Shown here: positions 14,456 through 25,653 of the stretch, in pieces
Layout: each line of letters opens with the position of its first letter
Numbering within the stretch: position 1 is the first letter of the stretch
Translations under genes and position numbers: made by a program
The notes under the pieces: generated by a model
Databases searched by the model: none
What the model was told of the DNA's origin: nothing
Seen by the model: the letters and a program-made list of their open reading frames with translations, nothing else
NCBI GenBank assembly: GCA_965153355.1
Contig: OZ231128.1
Coordinates: forward strand, 40,734,001-40,798,000
DNA from: Flaccisagitta enflata
Lineage: Eukaryota > Chaetognatha > Sagittoidea > Aphragmophora
DNA: 64,000 nt
Reading direction: 5' to 3'

Positions 14456-14648
14456 GGTCCCTTTTCGGTCAGTTGGTTAGTCGGTCCATCGGTTGGTCCG
14501 TTCGTATGTTCATTTGTTTGTTTGTCCGTTTGTCCGTTTGTCCGTTTGTCCGTTCATTCTATTGTTCTCTGGTCACCAAGTCGCTTTACGAGATCACCCG
14601 CCCCTGCCCATCCGACCGCGAGTAAGGTTGCCGTATATCCGGCCTTGT
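14456..14648 (+). repeat. Hairpin-family dispersed repeat, 5' hairpin lost
   Basis: It starts in a GGTCAGTTGGTTAGTCGGTC track and ends with CCCCTGCCCATCCGACCGCG then TATCCGGCCTTGT, the conserved inner block of the family. The terminal hairpin seen in other copies is not recognisable here. Confidence 0.7.
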
Positions 14649-14890
14649 CCACTCTGTATCGCGCTTCAGGCGTTTTCAAAATTTCAATTGCGAGTTTTAT
14701 GTCAGCGATAAAAAAAAATTGGAGAGAAATCCTTGATTTCAGGATGTAGTTTTGCAGGCCTGTATACAATTGAGTTTCCCCCCTCCCCCCGGCGAAATCA
14801 AAGGGTTTGGAGATGGGGAAGGGAAAGGAAGGGGAAAAAAAGAGAAGAAAAAAAATTGGGGAAAATATAACTTTTGGCAGTACCAAATCA

Positions 14891-15899
14891 TTGGGAAAAA
14901 AATCGAAAAACGTTTTTCGATTTTTTGAGTTTCGCTTAGGAATTAATTTTTCCCATTTTCGCTTGAGGTGTTTTGAGGAAGTTGAGTCACGACTAGGCTC
15001 GCCCGAGGCTGGGGTTGAAATTGGTACAGGGTGAAAGAGGGCACTTTTTTACACCTTCTGGAAAAAAGCAGGGCACTGTCGGATCAATACTTTAGGCGCT
15101 ATGAATTTTTTAATCTTTTTTTATTTTTTCACATTTTTCGCATATTTCTCAGAGATCGATATTTTTCATCGATCTCAATTTTGACCCCTAAATAACTATA
15201 AAAATGAGTTCAGCAGAGGGCAGAGGGAGGGAGGGAGAGGGAGGGAGGGAGAGAGGGAGGGAGAGGGAGTGAGGAGAGGGAGGGAAAGAGAGAGAGGGAG
15301 GGAGGGAGGGTGGGAAAAGGAGTAAGGGAGGGTAGGAGAGGGGGAGGGGGGAGGGAGGGAAAGGGAGGGAGGGAGGGAGAGGGAGAGTAGGAGGGAGAGG
15401 GGGAGGGGGAGGAAAAGGGAAGGAGAGAGAGGGAGAGAGGGACAGAGAGAGAGGGGGAAGGTTAGGGGGAGGGAAAAGAAGGGAGAGAGGGAGAGAGAGG
15501 GAGGGAGGGGTAGGGGGAGGGAGAGATTGAGTGAGGGAGAGAGGGAGAGAGAGGGTGAGGGGGAGGGAAAGGGAGGGAGAGAGAGAGGGAGGGAGGGAGA
15601 GGGAGAGGGAGGGAGGGAGAGGGGGAGGGAGAGTGAGAGGGGGAGGGAGAGTGAGAGGGGGAGAGAGAGCGAGAGGGGGAGGGTGAGGGAAAGGGAGGGA
15701 GCGAGCGAGGGAGAGAGGGAGAGGGGGAGGGAGAGAGGGAGGGAGGGAGAGAGGGAGGGGGAGGGAAGGAGAGAGGGAGGGAGCACGGGAGGGGGACAGA
15801 GAGAGACAGGGTCAGAATCAAACACACACACACACACACAAACACACACAAAACAGCCCTTACGATTTTTTTCCGGTCGGCGAGAGCCGCCTTTACTGG
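14891..15899 (+). mobile_element. Helitron-like non-autonomous element, copy 1
   Basis: It begins TTGGGAAAA and ends CTGG, preceded six bases upstream by a small hairpin (CGGC, loop GAGA, GCCG at 15,878-15,889). It sits between A and T with no target duplication. The empty site survives in the related element at 21,895/21,896. A second copy lies at 34,741-35,708. The CTRR end, 3' hairpin and A|T target fit Helitrons, but the 5' end is TT rather than the usual TC. It encodes no Rep/helicase. Its body is a GGGA-rich tract (15,214-15,800) and a short CA run. Confidence 0.7.
15214..15800 (+). repeat. GGGA/GA-rich tract with G-quadruplex potential
   Basis: Imperfect GGGA and GAGA repeats form nearly 590 bp of pure purine strand, with many runs of four G-triplets in close spacing. 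It lies inside the Helitron-like element, so it moves with it. Long Ser/Pro/Leu frames on the opposite strand are repeat artefacts. Confidence 0.9.
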
Positions 15900-16211
15900 T
15901 AAAACTTGATTAGTAAAACATACTTTAACACTATCTAAACCTTAAATACACTGTTTTGTTGCTTTATTGGGAAGAAAATCATAGATTTTGTAACGCGACG
16001 CGATGCATCGCGGGGAAGAAAATCAAAGGGGGGGGGGGAAATCAAGAGCCACTCAATTATATACACCCCTGTAAATTTTGCGAGGCCGCGGTCGAGATTT
16101 CGACTCCAAGTTCATCAGTAATTGAGAACTTCACAGCTGCTACAAAAATGCAAAAAATGCACATGAAAAAAAAGACTGTTACAGTCCTACAGAAATTGAA
16201 TAGAACCAACC

Positions 16212-16348
<137 letters not shown>

Positions 16349-16352
16349 ATAT

Positions 16353-16545
16353 AACAAGGCCGGATACACGGCTACCGAAGTCGCGTGCGGGTGGGCAGGG
16401 GCCGTATTTGAGGTCACCAAATCATTTGGGCTGGAGCATTGAGGTCAAAAAAATAAAATCATAATAAAAAGTAAAGTGTGACCGATCGACCAACCGACCG
16501 ATGGACGGACAAAGCAGGTTGTAGAGTCGCGTGCACGCGACTAAT
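16353..16545 (-). repeat. Hairpin-family dispersed repeat, complete copy
   Basis: On the plus strand it starts AACAAGGCCGGATACACGGC, continues through GTCGCGTGCGGGTGGGCAGG and a GACCGATCGACCAACCGACC track, and ends GGACAAAGCAGGTTGTAG with hairpin AGTCGCGTGCACGCGACT at 16,525-16,542. The stem is a perfect 7 bp. This copy and 22,252-22,456 define the family. Confidence 0.85.
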
Positions 16546-17070
16546 GATATAAAGTAGAGCAACCAAAACAGACCCGTGAGAGTCCAAATTAAATGGTTTC
16601 CGTAAGAACAAAAAAGATGTTTTAAATCTATCAACTACGTACCCAATGCTAAGCTTACACCCCCCCCCCCTGCCTCATTAAACCAAAAAAAAATTGCAAA
16701 AAAATAATTCAACCACATTTGTCAAAACCGGGGCAAAAAACAAGGAGTAAATTATCCAAAATCTCATTCTCGACTTCAGTCCAATTCACAAAATGAAAAG
16801 AAAAGAGAAAGTTTCTCGGGAGAGTTATTCTATTTTCCTATTTTCCTTTTCTTTTCTTTTTTTTTTTTTTTTTTTTTTGGTTCTGCTTTTAAGCTGCCTT
16901 GTGTCTATTCAATGGCGAAAAAACTCCGCCCATCAAGTCCCAAACTGCTTCATTCAGCTTTTTCTGTATCCTCATGTGTGAGGATTTTTTTAAGGCATTT
17001 TTACACGTATGTGGGATTCGATTGTTCCAAATTGGCATGGTCCCACGTGACGTCTTGGAATGATTCCATG

Positions 17071-17462
<392 letters not shown>

Positions 17463-17744
17463 TGTGTGTGTGCTTGTGTGTGTGTGTTTGTGTGTGTTTG
17501 TGTGTGTGTGTTTGTATCTTTGGAGTGCGTGTGTATGTTTCTCTGTTTTTGAGATCCTGTGTTTACGTTTATTGAAATGTTCTGTCTATGGGAGTTAGTG
17601 CTTTGCATATTAATATTGTGTATGCTCATCAGAGCTAATTCATTTTTGTTTCAATCCTTTATCTATCCTATCCTATTCTAATTCTTCCTCCTCTTTTCCA
17701 ACGTCATTATTTTCTCCTCCCATCTTTTTGTTGTTTTTCTCCTA

Positions 17745-17800
17745 CGTTTTTTTTTTTCTTTTCCTTTTCCTTTTCCTTTTCCTTTTCCTTTTCTTTTGAG
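17745..17800. repeat. (CCTTTT)n short tandem repeat
   Basis: Hexanucleotide repeats directly precede the minisatellite at 17,805. Confidence 0.9.
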
Positions 17801-17804
17801 ATTC

Positions 17805-18175
17805 AGGCCTTGCCGTGTTGCTGGGATTTGGGCCTCAAAGCTAGGATCTCGGGCTTGGGCAGGGATTTGGGCCTTAGAGCTGGGATTTAGGCCTTGAGGC
17901 TGGGAGTTAGGCCTTTAGGCTGGGATTTGGGCCTCAAGGATAGGTTTTGCACCTCGAGGCTGGAATTTGGGCATTCAGCCTTGGATCTGGGCCTCAAGGC
18001 TTTAAGTGGAGCCCAAAGGGCTTTTATTTGGGCCTCGAAGCTGGGATTTAGGCCTCGGCCTTCGAGGCTGGGATTTAGGTCGGGGGGGGGGCGCAGAGGG
18101 AAGAGGAGCAGAAGTAGGAGGGGAAATTTCCTCATATGGCCACATCTAAAAACATAGGTCATCGGCCCCTGCCCG
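17805..18175 (+). repeat. GCCTCAAGGCTGGGATTTGG minisatellite composite
   Basis: About a dozen units of about 24 bp centred on GCCTCAAGGCTGGGATTTGG run to 18,080. They are followed by a G-rich stretch, a GGA/GAA stretch and a tail with CTCATATG and CATAGGTCAT. The same order of parts occurs at 33,950-34,335, so the composite is a dispersed unit. The frame on the minus strand is repeat-derived. Confidence 0.85.
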
Positions 18176-18400
18176 AGAAGGCCAACACTCACAAGAGGCG
18201 TGCGAAACTAAAATGCCCATTTTAACCCTGAAATAGCCTCAGATTTTGTGAATTTCGCAAAGGCGTTACCATCCGACCAATCAACCAAACAATGGACACA
18301 GCCTCTTACAGATGAGCGAGGACGGGACCAAACAACTGACCGACAAAAAGACGGACGGAAGGACAGACCGACAGACCGATCGAGAAAAAAAAACAGATTG
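18170..18400. repeat. Degenerate hairpin-family remnant
   Basis: It contains CGGCCCCTGCCCG, then a GACCGACAAAAAGACGGACG track and CAGATTGTAGAAAGAG, the order expected for a minus-orientation family member. The terminal hairpin has decayed. Confidence 0.5.
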
Positions 18401-18475
18401 TAGAAAGAGTTTATACATCCTCATCCTTACATCCTCCCGCGCCTCAACTTCCCCTCCTTGAAAATTGAAAATTAC

Positions 18476-19616
18476 CTGCCTCGTTCTTTTTCTCCTGGTG
18501 GAAGATATCCAAATTCGTCACGCTCGTGGCGCCAATAATCATTTCTCCCTGCTCCTCCTCCTCCTCCTCCTCCTCCACCTCCTCCTCCTCCTCCTCCTGG
18601 CCAACCGGCGTATTCCAGTTGTCGGCCGCGGCTTTCTTCGTATCTCCTTTCTCCCTCTTCTCCTTCCTTCTCTCTTATCCCCATCCGCCTCCTTAATCCC
18701 CTCTCCCACTCCTCCCTCTCTCGTCTCTCCCTCTCTCTTCTCTCACGATCTTGGCGTTCTCTTTCCGTTTCCGGTCTGCTTTCTTCTTCTATTCCCCTTC
18801 TTCCACTATCACTGTCATATCCTCCTTCGCCCACTAGCCGCCTCCACTCCGCCACCGCCCTCTCGTAGTCACCACCTGATCTCCTTTCCGCCGAACCTCT
18901 GCCATCGTCCAACGTCACTCCTCCTCCTTTGCCGCCACCACCTTCTCCTCCTCCTCCTCCTCCTCCTCCTCGTCGGTCTTCCATCTCTCTAATTCGTCTA
19001 AACCATTCTTCTCTTTCTCTATCATTGTTACTATCTCTGTCACTATCTCTGTCTCTGTCTGCGTCCACTGAGATTCGTCTTTTCTCTTCTTCTCTTTCCT
19101 TTTCCTCTCTTTCCCTCTCTTCTCTTTCCCTCTCTTCTCTTTCCCTCTCTTCTCTTTCCCTCTCTTCTCTATGTCTCTCTTCTCTTTCCCTCTCTTCTCT
19201 TTGTCTCTCCTTTTGTTTTTTCGACGCGATTTTCAGGCGTATTCTTCTCAGTCTTTCTCTCCTTTCTTCAGGTGTGAGACTTTTAAGTTGTTTCAGACTC
19301 ATCCGTCTCATTTTTCTTTTCGACTCATCATCATCATCATTATCATCATCATTATCATCGTCTTCTTCTTCTCCTTCACCATCGTCATCGTCGCCCAATC
19401 CACCTCTTTCTCTTGGTTCCTCTCTCTCTTCCCCTTCCCCCTGCTCTTCATCTTCCTCCACCACCACCTCCTCCTCCCCAAACCGCTTTTCTTTTCTCCA
19501 TTTGTTTCTTTCGAGTTCATTTTCTTCACCATTTTGAGTCGTTGGTGGTGAAGGCAACCGATGAGGAGGAGGAGGAGAAGGATGAGGATGAGCAGTGTGA
19601 ACACGACGCGATGATG
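18476..19616 (-). CDS. Exon of a highly charged low-complexity protein (downstream exon)
   Basis: I do not recognise the family. The frame is open for about 380 codons. It is bounded on the minus strand by an acceptor (TTGTAAACAG, exon starting at 19,616) and a donor (GTAATT after 18,476). It enters needing two bases, which matches the one base left by the upstream exon at 20,479. From the N-side it shows a Pro-rich start, an acidic D/E block, a basic stretch with SLTPEERRERLRRIR, an RERE/EERE repeat of about 40 residues, two poly-Gly runs and an RRERERRERE stretch, ending in GYLPPGEKERGR. Such R/E-rich composition is common in nuclear and RNA-binding proteins, but function is unassigned. The exon ends in phase 2, so more exons should lie to the left. 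The open frame could be partly a repeat artefact. Confidence 0.5.
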
Positions 19617-19664
19617 CTGTTTACAAGTGAAAGTGTAACACAAGGAAAATGGATTACGATATTG

Positions 19665-19816
19665 TTAGTCGCGGACACGCGACTCTAGAACTTGCCGTGG
19701 CGGTCGGTTGGTCGTTCGATAAGTCGGTAGGTCACATTTTTTAATTCCGAGCGGTTTTCGCATTATTGCTCCTGCCCAACCGTCCGCGACTGGATTGCCG
19801 TGTATCCGGCCTTGTT
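19665..19816 (+). repeat. Hairpin-family dispersed repeat, complete copy
   Basis: It begins with hairpin AGTCGCGGACACGCGACT (19,667-19,684, 7 bp, loop GACA) and CTCTAGAAC. A GGTCGGTTGGTCG track follows, then CTCCTGCCCAACCGTCCGCG and TATCCGGCCTTGTT. If the charged-protein gene is real, this copy lies in its intron just after the acceptor side. Confidence 0.85.
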
Positions 19817-19987
19817 TTCTGTCGGGGGAAAAAACTTTTGGAAGTCCGGAATAGAAAAATTGGCAATTTGGCAATTTTTGTTTCCATTCGAGCAATGTGA
19901 CTCGGGTGAAGAAAAAAAATTATAATTAACTTTTTACGGTTTGGTCTGAAAATATGAAATGATTTAGAGTTAGATATGTTATGCGAA

Positions 19988-20450
19988 AAAATGAATAAAT
20001 GAATGAATGAATGAATGAATGAATGAATGAATGAATGAATGAATGAATGAATGAATGAATGAATGAACGAATGAATGAATGAATAAATGAATGAATGAAT
20101 GAATCACAATCAAAAGCAACAAGCTTTTTTCCAATGGGGTCCAAGGATGAATGAATGAATGAATGAATGAATGAATGAATGAATGAATGAATGAATGAAT
20201 GAATGAATGAATGAATAAATGAATGAATGAATGAATGAACGAATGAATGAATGAACCACGAATTCTGTGCCCATTGTTATGACTTATGGTCAATCATTTC
20301 CTTTAAAAACACTTGTGTCTCTGTACATATTCAAAGCCTGAAGAAGCACATTTGCCGAAACACGACGTGTAGCTTTTTATACCCGACTTCTTAATTTATC
20401 ATGAATGAATGAATGAATAAATGAATGAATGAATGAATGAATAAAAGCCA
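19988..20450. repeat. (GAAT)n microsatellite, three blocks
   Basis: Tetranucleotide GAAT/TGAA runs at about 19,990-20,105, 20,147-20,255 and 20,401-20,445 are separated by unique sequence. They fall in the proposed intron between the two charged-protein exons. Confidence 0.95.
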
Positions 20451-20478
20451 AAGAGAATGAAATTCACCTCTGTTTTAC

Positions 20479-21359
20479 CTGGCGATGTTGGCGGTGGGGT
20501 CCTAGTTGATATTCCTTTGCTGCTCACTTCAGCTTTTTCTCCTTCAAAGAATTGTTTTCTTTTTCTGCTGGGAGACTTTGTTTCCATCTTCTTGCCTCCG
20601 TTATTCCTGCCTGCCTCCACCGCAACCGTCTCCTTCGCCGCAGTCGCCGCCGTCACCGCCGCTGCTTCAACTCTTCCACCACCCTTTCCTTTCTGTCTCT
20701 CCCTTCTGCCCTTCATTCCTCCTCCTACTCCTCTCCCTGTCTTACCTCTTTCACTTTCGCTTTCTCCTCTTGTTTTTGTCTCTCCTTCTCCTCTTCCTCC
20801 TCTTCCTCCTTCTCCTTCTGTTCCCTCCCCTACTTCTTTAGCTCCATTCGCGGTCGTTGCTTTCACTTTTTCTTGCGCATTCCTTCTTCTTGATTTATCG
20901 AATTCGATTTTTCTCGAACGGCGAAATTCCATCATTTTCTCTTTTTCTTTTTTTTCATTTTCCGTTTTTCCTTCTTCTTTATTTTTGCCCGTCGTTTTCC
21001 TTTCTCCTACTTTGTCTTTCTGTCTCCTTATGCCCTTTCCATCCTCTGATTTTTCATTTCTATTTCCATTCGTTTTCTCCACCTCCTCCTCCTCCACCTC
21101 CTCTTTACCTTCTTTCGCCTTACTTTCGATGTTTTTCCTTACCTTCAGGCTCCTTCCATCGTCTCCCTCCACTCCTTTACCTCCTTCGCTTCCTCCCTCT
21201 CTTCCTCCTCCTCCTCTCCGTACATTTCCTGCTATACCTTCATTTCCTCTCCTCTGATTTTCCTCATTTTGTTTTTCATCTTTTTTCTGCGCCAAAAACT
21301 TTTGGCGCAGTTGTTCGAAGCGTTGAACCAAAAGCAGCCGCTGTCCCGGCGTCAAATTC
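20479..21359 (-). CDS. Exon of a highly charged low-complexity protein (upstream exon)
   Basis: I do not recognise the family. The frame is open for 293 codons. On the minus strand an acceptor (TTTTCATCACAG) precedes it and a donor GTAAAA follows 20,479. The phase at that donor (one base left over) matches the acceptor at 19,616. The exon opens with a predicted helical segment LTPGQRLLLVQRFEQLRQKF, the most protein-like part. It then becomes a Lys/Glu/Gly/Arg-rich region with acidic EEVEEEEVEK and basic SRRRNAQEKVK blocks, and ends TRTPPPTSP. The acceptor at its 5' side implies at least one earlier exon, not identified. The conserved helix and phase match argue for a gene, while the composition argues for caution. 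Confidence 0.5.
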
Positions 21360-21720
21360 CTGTGATGAAAATGTGTTAGAGTTTTGTGTTGATTTGTTCT
21401 TTTAAATTTTTGTGGGGGGGGGGGGGGGTATGGAGGGTGAGGAGTGCGTGGTGGGGGAATAAGGAGAAGGGGGGGTATACGTGCGTCGATTTTCGTGTGT
21501 GTCAGTTGCAGTTTGCGTGAACTCGGGTTAAAAGGTGTACGACTTTTTCGTGTGTTTTCTCACAAGATTATGGAAGTTGTTTGGAAGTTGTTTGGAAGTT
21601 GGAAAGAGAAACAAAGAATAGGAAAGGGGGCATAAAGGAAAATAAATGAAAAAAGTAGCACGTGGTCTACACGGTGTGGATGCCACAAGCAGGGTCAGTG
21701 ATGAAATGTTATAATAAATC

Positions 21721-22008
21721 CAGGGGTGTATATAATTGAGTTGCTTTTGGTTCCCCCCCCCCCTGCCTTTGATTTTCTTCCCCGTCACGCGTCGCATCAT
21801 GTTTTAAAATCTATGATTTTTTTCCCCATAAGGCAGTGAAACAGTGTAGTTAAGGTTTAAAAAATGTTAAATTGTGTTTTACTTATCAGTATTTATGATT
21901 TGGTACTGCCAAAAGTTACATTTTCCCATAATTTTCTTTTTTTCTCTTTTCCCCCCCCCCCTTTGATTTTCTTCCCCATCTCCAAACCCTTTGATTTCCC
22001 CCCCCCTG
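21721..22008 (-). mobile_element. hAT-like miniature inverted-repeat element with intact 8-bp target duplication
   Basis: Ends CAGGGGTGTATATAATTGAG on the left and a CCCCCCCTG end on the right are flanked by the identical 8-mer AATAAATC (21,713-21,720 and 22,009-22,016). An 8-bp duplication and CAG...CTG termini are hAT hallmarks. The 288-bp body contains the empty site (21,895/21,896) of the Helitron-like insertion seen in the sister copy at 14,755-16,071. It is non-autonomous. Confidence 0.88.
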
Positions 22009-22251
22009 AATAAATCAGTAGGGCACTGACTTTAACCCGCCCTTAAATGAGAAAAGTAAAACCGACAGATTGGACGGATAAGGCAAATTTAGAGTTTCAA
22101 GTCATTTCCCCTCCGCTCCTCATCTCAGCCAAGACGAGATAAAGCAGTTAGTTAGTGTAACACCAATTTTCTACATGTCCTGCATGACATCATTCACTCT
22201 ATTTCAGCCCGTTGCCGAGATAGTAGATTGTGCCGAGGTGTAATTTAAAAA

Positions 22252-22456
22252 AACAAGGCCGGTTACACGGCTAACTCAGTCGCCTGCGGGTGGGCAGGGG
22301 TCATATTTGACGTCACTTGATCATTTGGGCCGGAGCCATGTGGGCAAAGGTCGCAAAAACCCAAAAAAAGTAAAGTGTGACGGACGGACAGACCGGCGGA
22401 CTAACGGACCAACGGACCGACAAAGCGGGGTGTAGAGTCGCGTGGCATGCGACTTA
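22252..22456 (-). repeat. Hairpin-family dispersed repeat, complete copy
   Basis: It has the same order of blocks as 16,353-16,545: AACAAGGCCGGTTACACGGC, a GGGTGGGCAGGGG block, AAAAAGTAAAGTGTGACGG, a GGACC track and GACAAAGCGGGGTGTAG. The terminal hairpin is at 22,436-22,454 (AGTCGCG, five-base loop, TGCGACT), with one G-T wobble at the loop end. Confidence 0.85.
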
Positions 22457-22861
22457 AAAAAACACCGCCTCTCGACACAACCTCAATCGGCTCGGCGGCC
22501 TCAGACGACACAAAGATAGAGGTTATCTACTCCGAGTGATAAAAGCGACGACGTTTGATTCGATGGCATCTCATTGCAGGGAAACAAAAGACGGGCGGCA
22601 AAAGTGATGAGGAGACAAAAGAGGAGGAGGAGGGAGGAAGAGAAAAGACAAAACGACAATGGATGAAAAAAGAGAGAAAAAAAAGAAAAAAAAAATGAAA
22701 TAAAGACTGGAAAAAAACGAGGAGTGAAAAGGAAAAATGAAAAAAAAGAAAAAAAAGTTTGATTGCGACTCCATCAAATAGATGAGTGCGTCGTTGGGAA
22801 ATTCAGAGCCAATGTGACTCAGCCGCCGCCTTTGACAACATTCAATGAGAAAACACATCAA

Positions 22862-23800
22862 TTTTCTAATAAAATACCTGAGTCCTGATGGGGACTCCAC
22901 GACTTACAATGATTGGGCAAACCGGATAAACGGTGGGAAACAAGGAACTTAGCAAGTAAGCAATACATGGCTACCACCATCATTAACCTTATTTGAGGAG
23001 GATATGTGTTAATTCTTTAATAAGATACCTGATTAGGGCTCCACGACTTACAATGATTGGGCAAACCGGATAAATGGTGGGAAACAAGGAACTAAGCAAG
23101 CAAGCAATACATGGCTACCACCATCATTAACCCTATTTGAGGAGGATATGCATCAATTCTCTAATAAGATACCTGATGGGAACTCAACGACTTACAAAGA
23201 TTGCGCAAACTGGATAAATGATGGGAAATAAGGAACTTAGCAAGCAAGCAATACATGGCTACCACCATCAGTAACCCTATTTGAGGAGGATATGCATCAA
23301 TTTTCTAATAAGATACCTGATGGGGACTCCACGACTTACAATGATTGGGCAAACCGGATAAATGGTGGGAAACAAGGAACTTAGCAAGCAAGCAATACGT
23401 GGCTGCCACCATCATAAACCCAATTTGACGAGGATATACATCAATTCTCTAATTAGATAACAGATGGGGACTCAACAACTCTATTCTTTGTACCTGATGG
23501 GGACTCTACGACTTTCAATGATCACGCAAACCGGATAAATGGTGGGAAACAGGGAACTTAGCAAGCAAGCAATGCGTCTCCTCCACTGTCATTGACCCCA
23601 TTTGCTTTTGTAAAAATAGTGAAATTCAATACATGATGATCACTCAATCTGGATTGATGGAGGGAAATGAGAAACGAGAAACTTAGGAAGAAAGGAAGGC
23701 ATCATTGATTCTTTTATAAGATACCTGATGGGGATTATAGCACTTACAATAATCAAGCTGACTGGATATATGGAGTGATACGCGGAACCTAGAAAGCAAG
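22862..23800. repeat. ~145-bp tandem repeat, about six copies
   Basis: Units contain GATACCTGATGGGGACTCCA, CGACTTACAATGATTGGGCA, AACCGGATAAATGGTGGGAA and GCAAGCAATACATGGCTACC. The AAACCGGATAAA block recurs near 22,918, 23,063, 23,207, 23,351 and 23,528, with a decayed copy near 23,755. Later copies are less regular. No frame is shared across copies. Confidence 0.9.
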
Positions 23801-23809
23801 CCGATGGGG

Positions 23810-24420
23810 AGGGGGCTCGATGGAAGGCCAGACGGACAAAAGGATGGACGGACAACTGGAAATTCACCTCTATGCCCAAAAAGTTTAGGGACTAGGGAGG
23901 AGTATTTCCCTCTTCCTCTTCCCTATGCACGCGACCAGGCATTTTTACTTCGTGGGTGCTTGTTTATGTGAAGGTATGTCGACAAATTTGACGCCTCAAG
24001 TAGTGACCTGAAGGGAATCGCATGAACCATTTTTCAGTATTCATGATGACGTATGGGTGCTATAAACGTCATTGCCGTAAGAAAGAAAGAATAGGGCGCA
24101 CTCTGCTTTTGTTAAAAAGCCCTTAAACGACGATGGCAAGAACAAGTGGGCAAAAATAGAATTGGGCAAAACATGGTAGACAGGTAGGACAGAAGAATTG
24201 CCGCTTCTATAGATAGCGCAGCACCACCTGAAACGTGTGGTTTACAGCAACCCCTCATCCTACCAGTCAGACTGACGGAAAGACAGAGAAACAACCAGAC
24301 GGACAGACTGACACTGACACCACTCCTATAAATGTGCTTTTTGCGCACCTAAATAAAAGGACAAGAAGAAAAATGTTTGTTCCGCCACTCAATTGCCGTA
24401 GAAGGGAAAGCAGAAACAGA
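23810..24420. other. Unique intergenic sequence
   Basis: No gene recognised. A short track of GACGGACAGACTGACACTGA type near 24,290-24,320 is like the tetranucleotide track of the hairpin family but lacks a hairpin. Confidence 0.5.
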
Positions 24421-24499
24421 TGAAAAAGAAAAAGAAGGAGAAGAAGAAGAAGAAGAAGAAGAAGAAGAAGAAGAAGAAGAAGAGGAAGAGGAAGAAGAA

Positions 24500-24531
<32 letters not shown>

Positions 24532-24659
24532 ACAAGAACAAGAACAAGAACAAGAAGAAGAAGAAGAAGAAGGAGAAGAAGAAGAAGAAGAAGAAGAAGA
24601 AGAAGAAGAAGAAGAAGAAGAAGAAGAAGAAGAAGAACAACAACAACAACAACAACAAG

Positions 24660-24730
<71 letters not shown>

Positions 24731-24732
24731 GA
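24420..24732. repeat. (GAA)n followed by (CAA)n
   Basis: About 215 bp of GAA with interruptions pass directly into about 95 bp of CAA. The purine-rich strand has mirror symmetry and could form triplex DNA. All long open frames over it (poly-Glu, poly-Lys, poly-Ser, poly-Phe) are artefacts. Confidence 0.97.
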
Positions 24733-24916
24733 AGGAGAAAAAATGTTTTTAGGTGGTGTGGTTAGGACTTCAGGGGTCTGATTTCCGGCTCCAGAGCCAG
24801 ATTCCAGACCTCGGTAGGCTGGAGTGAGGTCTATGGGGAGGAAGGACCGACGGACGGACGTATTGATCAACGTTTGGAAATTCACCCATGTCTTCTGCAG
24901 GGCATGGGCCCTGTAA

Positions 24917-24964
24917 GGCCGCTGCCCAAAAAGGAGAAGAAAAAGAAGAAGAAAAGAAGAAAAA

Positions 24965-24995
<31 letters not shown>

Positions 24996-25053
24996 AGAAA
25001 AGAAAGAGAAAAAGAAAAAGAAAAAGAAAAAGAAAAAGAAAAAGAAAAAGAAA

Positions 25054-25084
<31 letters not shown>

Positions 25085-25346
25085 AGAAGAAGAAGAAGAA
25101 GAAGAAGAAGAAGAAGAAGAAGAAGAACAAAAAACAAGAAGAAGAAGAACAAAATCAAAAAACAAGAAGAAGAAGAAGAAGAAGAAGAAGAAGAAGAAGA
25201 AGAAGAAGAAGAAGAAGAAGAAGAAGAAGAAGAAGAAGAAGAAGAAAAAGAAAAAGAAAAAAAAGAAAAAGAAAAAGAAAAAGAAGAAGAAGAAGAAGAA
25301 GAAGAAGAAGAAGAAGAAGAAGAAGAAGAAGAAGAAGAAGAAGATG
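24917..25346. repeat. (GAA)n/(GAAAAA)n microsatellite
   Basis: A second purine tract of about 430 bp, lying 185 bp after the first and on the same strand. The spacer contains a GACCGACGGACGGACG track and GGGCCCTGTAAGGCCGCTGC. Confidence 0.97.
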
Positions 25347-25559
25347 TTAAAGAAGAAGATAAGGGAAGAGGGTTGAGGGTCGAGAGGAAAGAAAAAGGAT
25401 AAACCTTGACAACCGCCGTTTGATGGAAGACTGGGTTCCACTCTCTCTCAACTCTCTGTCTTAAACTGTGTCTGTCAGTCATTCTCTGTCTCTGGCTGTC
25501 CGTCGGTTTGCCTGTTTCTGTGTGTCTACCTGTTTATTTCGATCTGACTATCCTGTCTC

Positions 25560-25563
25560 TACC

Positions 25564-25652
<89 letters not shown>
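25560..25652. repeat. (CTGT)n then (CT)n microsatellite
   Basis: CTGT tetranucleotides (about 25,564-25,597) pass into CT dinucleotides (25,600-25,650). Confidence 0.95.

Positions 25653-25653
<1 letters not shown>

Larger units (their letters stand above)
14755..16071 (+). mobile_element. hAT-like miniature element interrupted by a Helitron-like insertion
   Basis: Left end CAGGCCTGTATACAATTGAG and right end CTCAATTATATACACCCCTG are imperfect terminal inverted repeats. The internal sequence (TTTGGCAGTACCAAATCA, then GTAAAACAT) matches the intact element at 21,721-22,008 on the opposite strand. The roughly 308-bp element is split by a 1,009-bp insertion at 14,891. Flanks TAGTTTTG and TAAATTTT are only loosely alike, so the target duplication has decayed or the ends are off by a base. 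No transposase is present. Confidence 0.8.

Noticed and set aside
15196-15913. Long Ser/Pro/Leu and Glu/Arg frames on both strands
   Set aside because: They are generated by the GGGA/GA tract inside the Helitron-like element.
24349-25482. Poly-Ser/Phe/Leu/Glu/Lys/Gln frames up to 377 codons
   Set aside because: GAA and CAA trinucleotide tracts. There is no non-repeat core or splice context.
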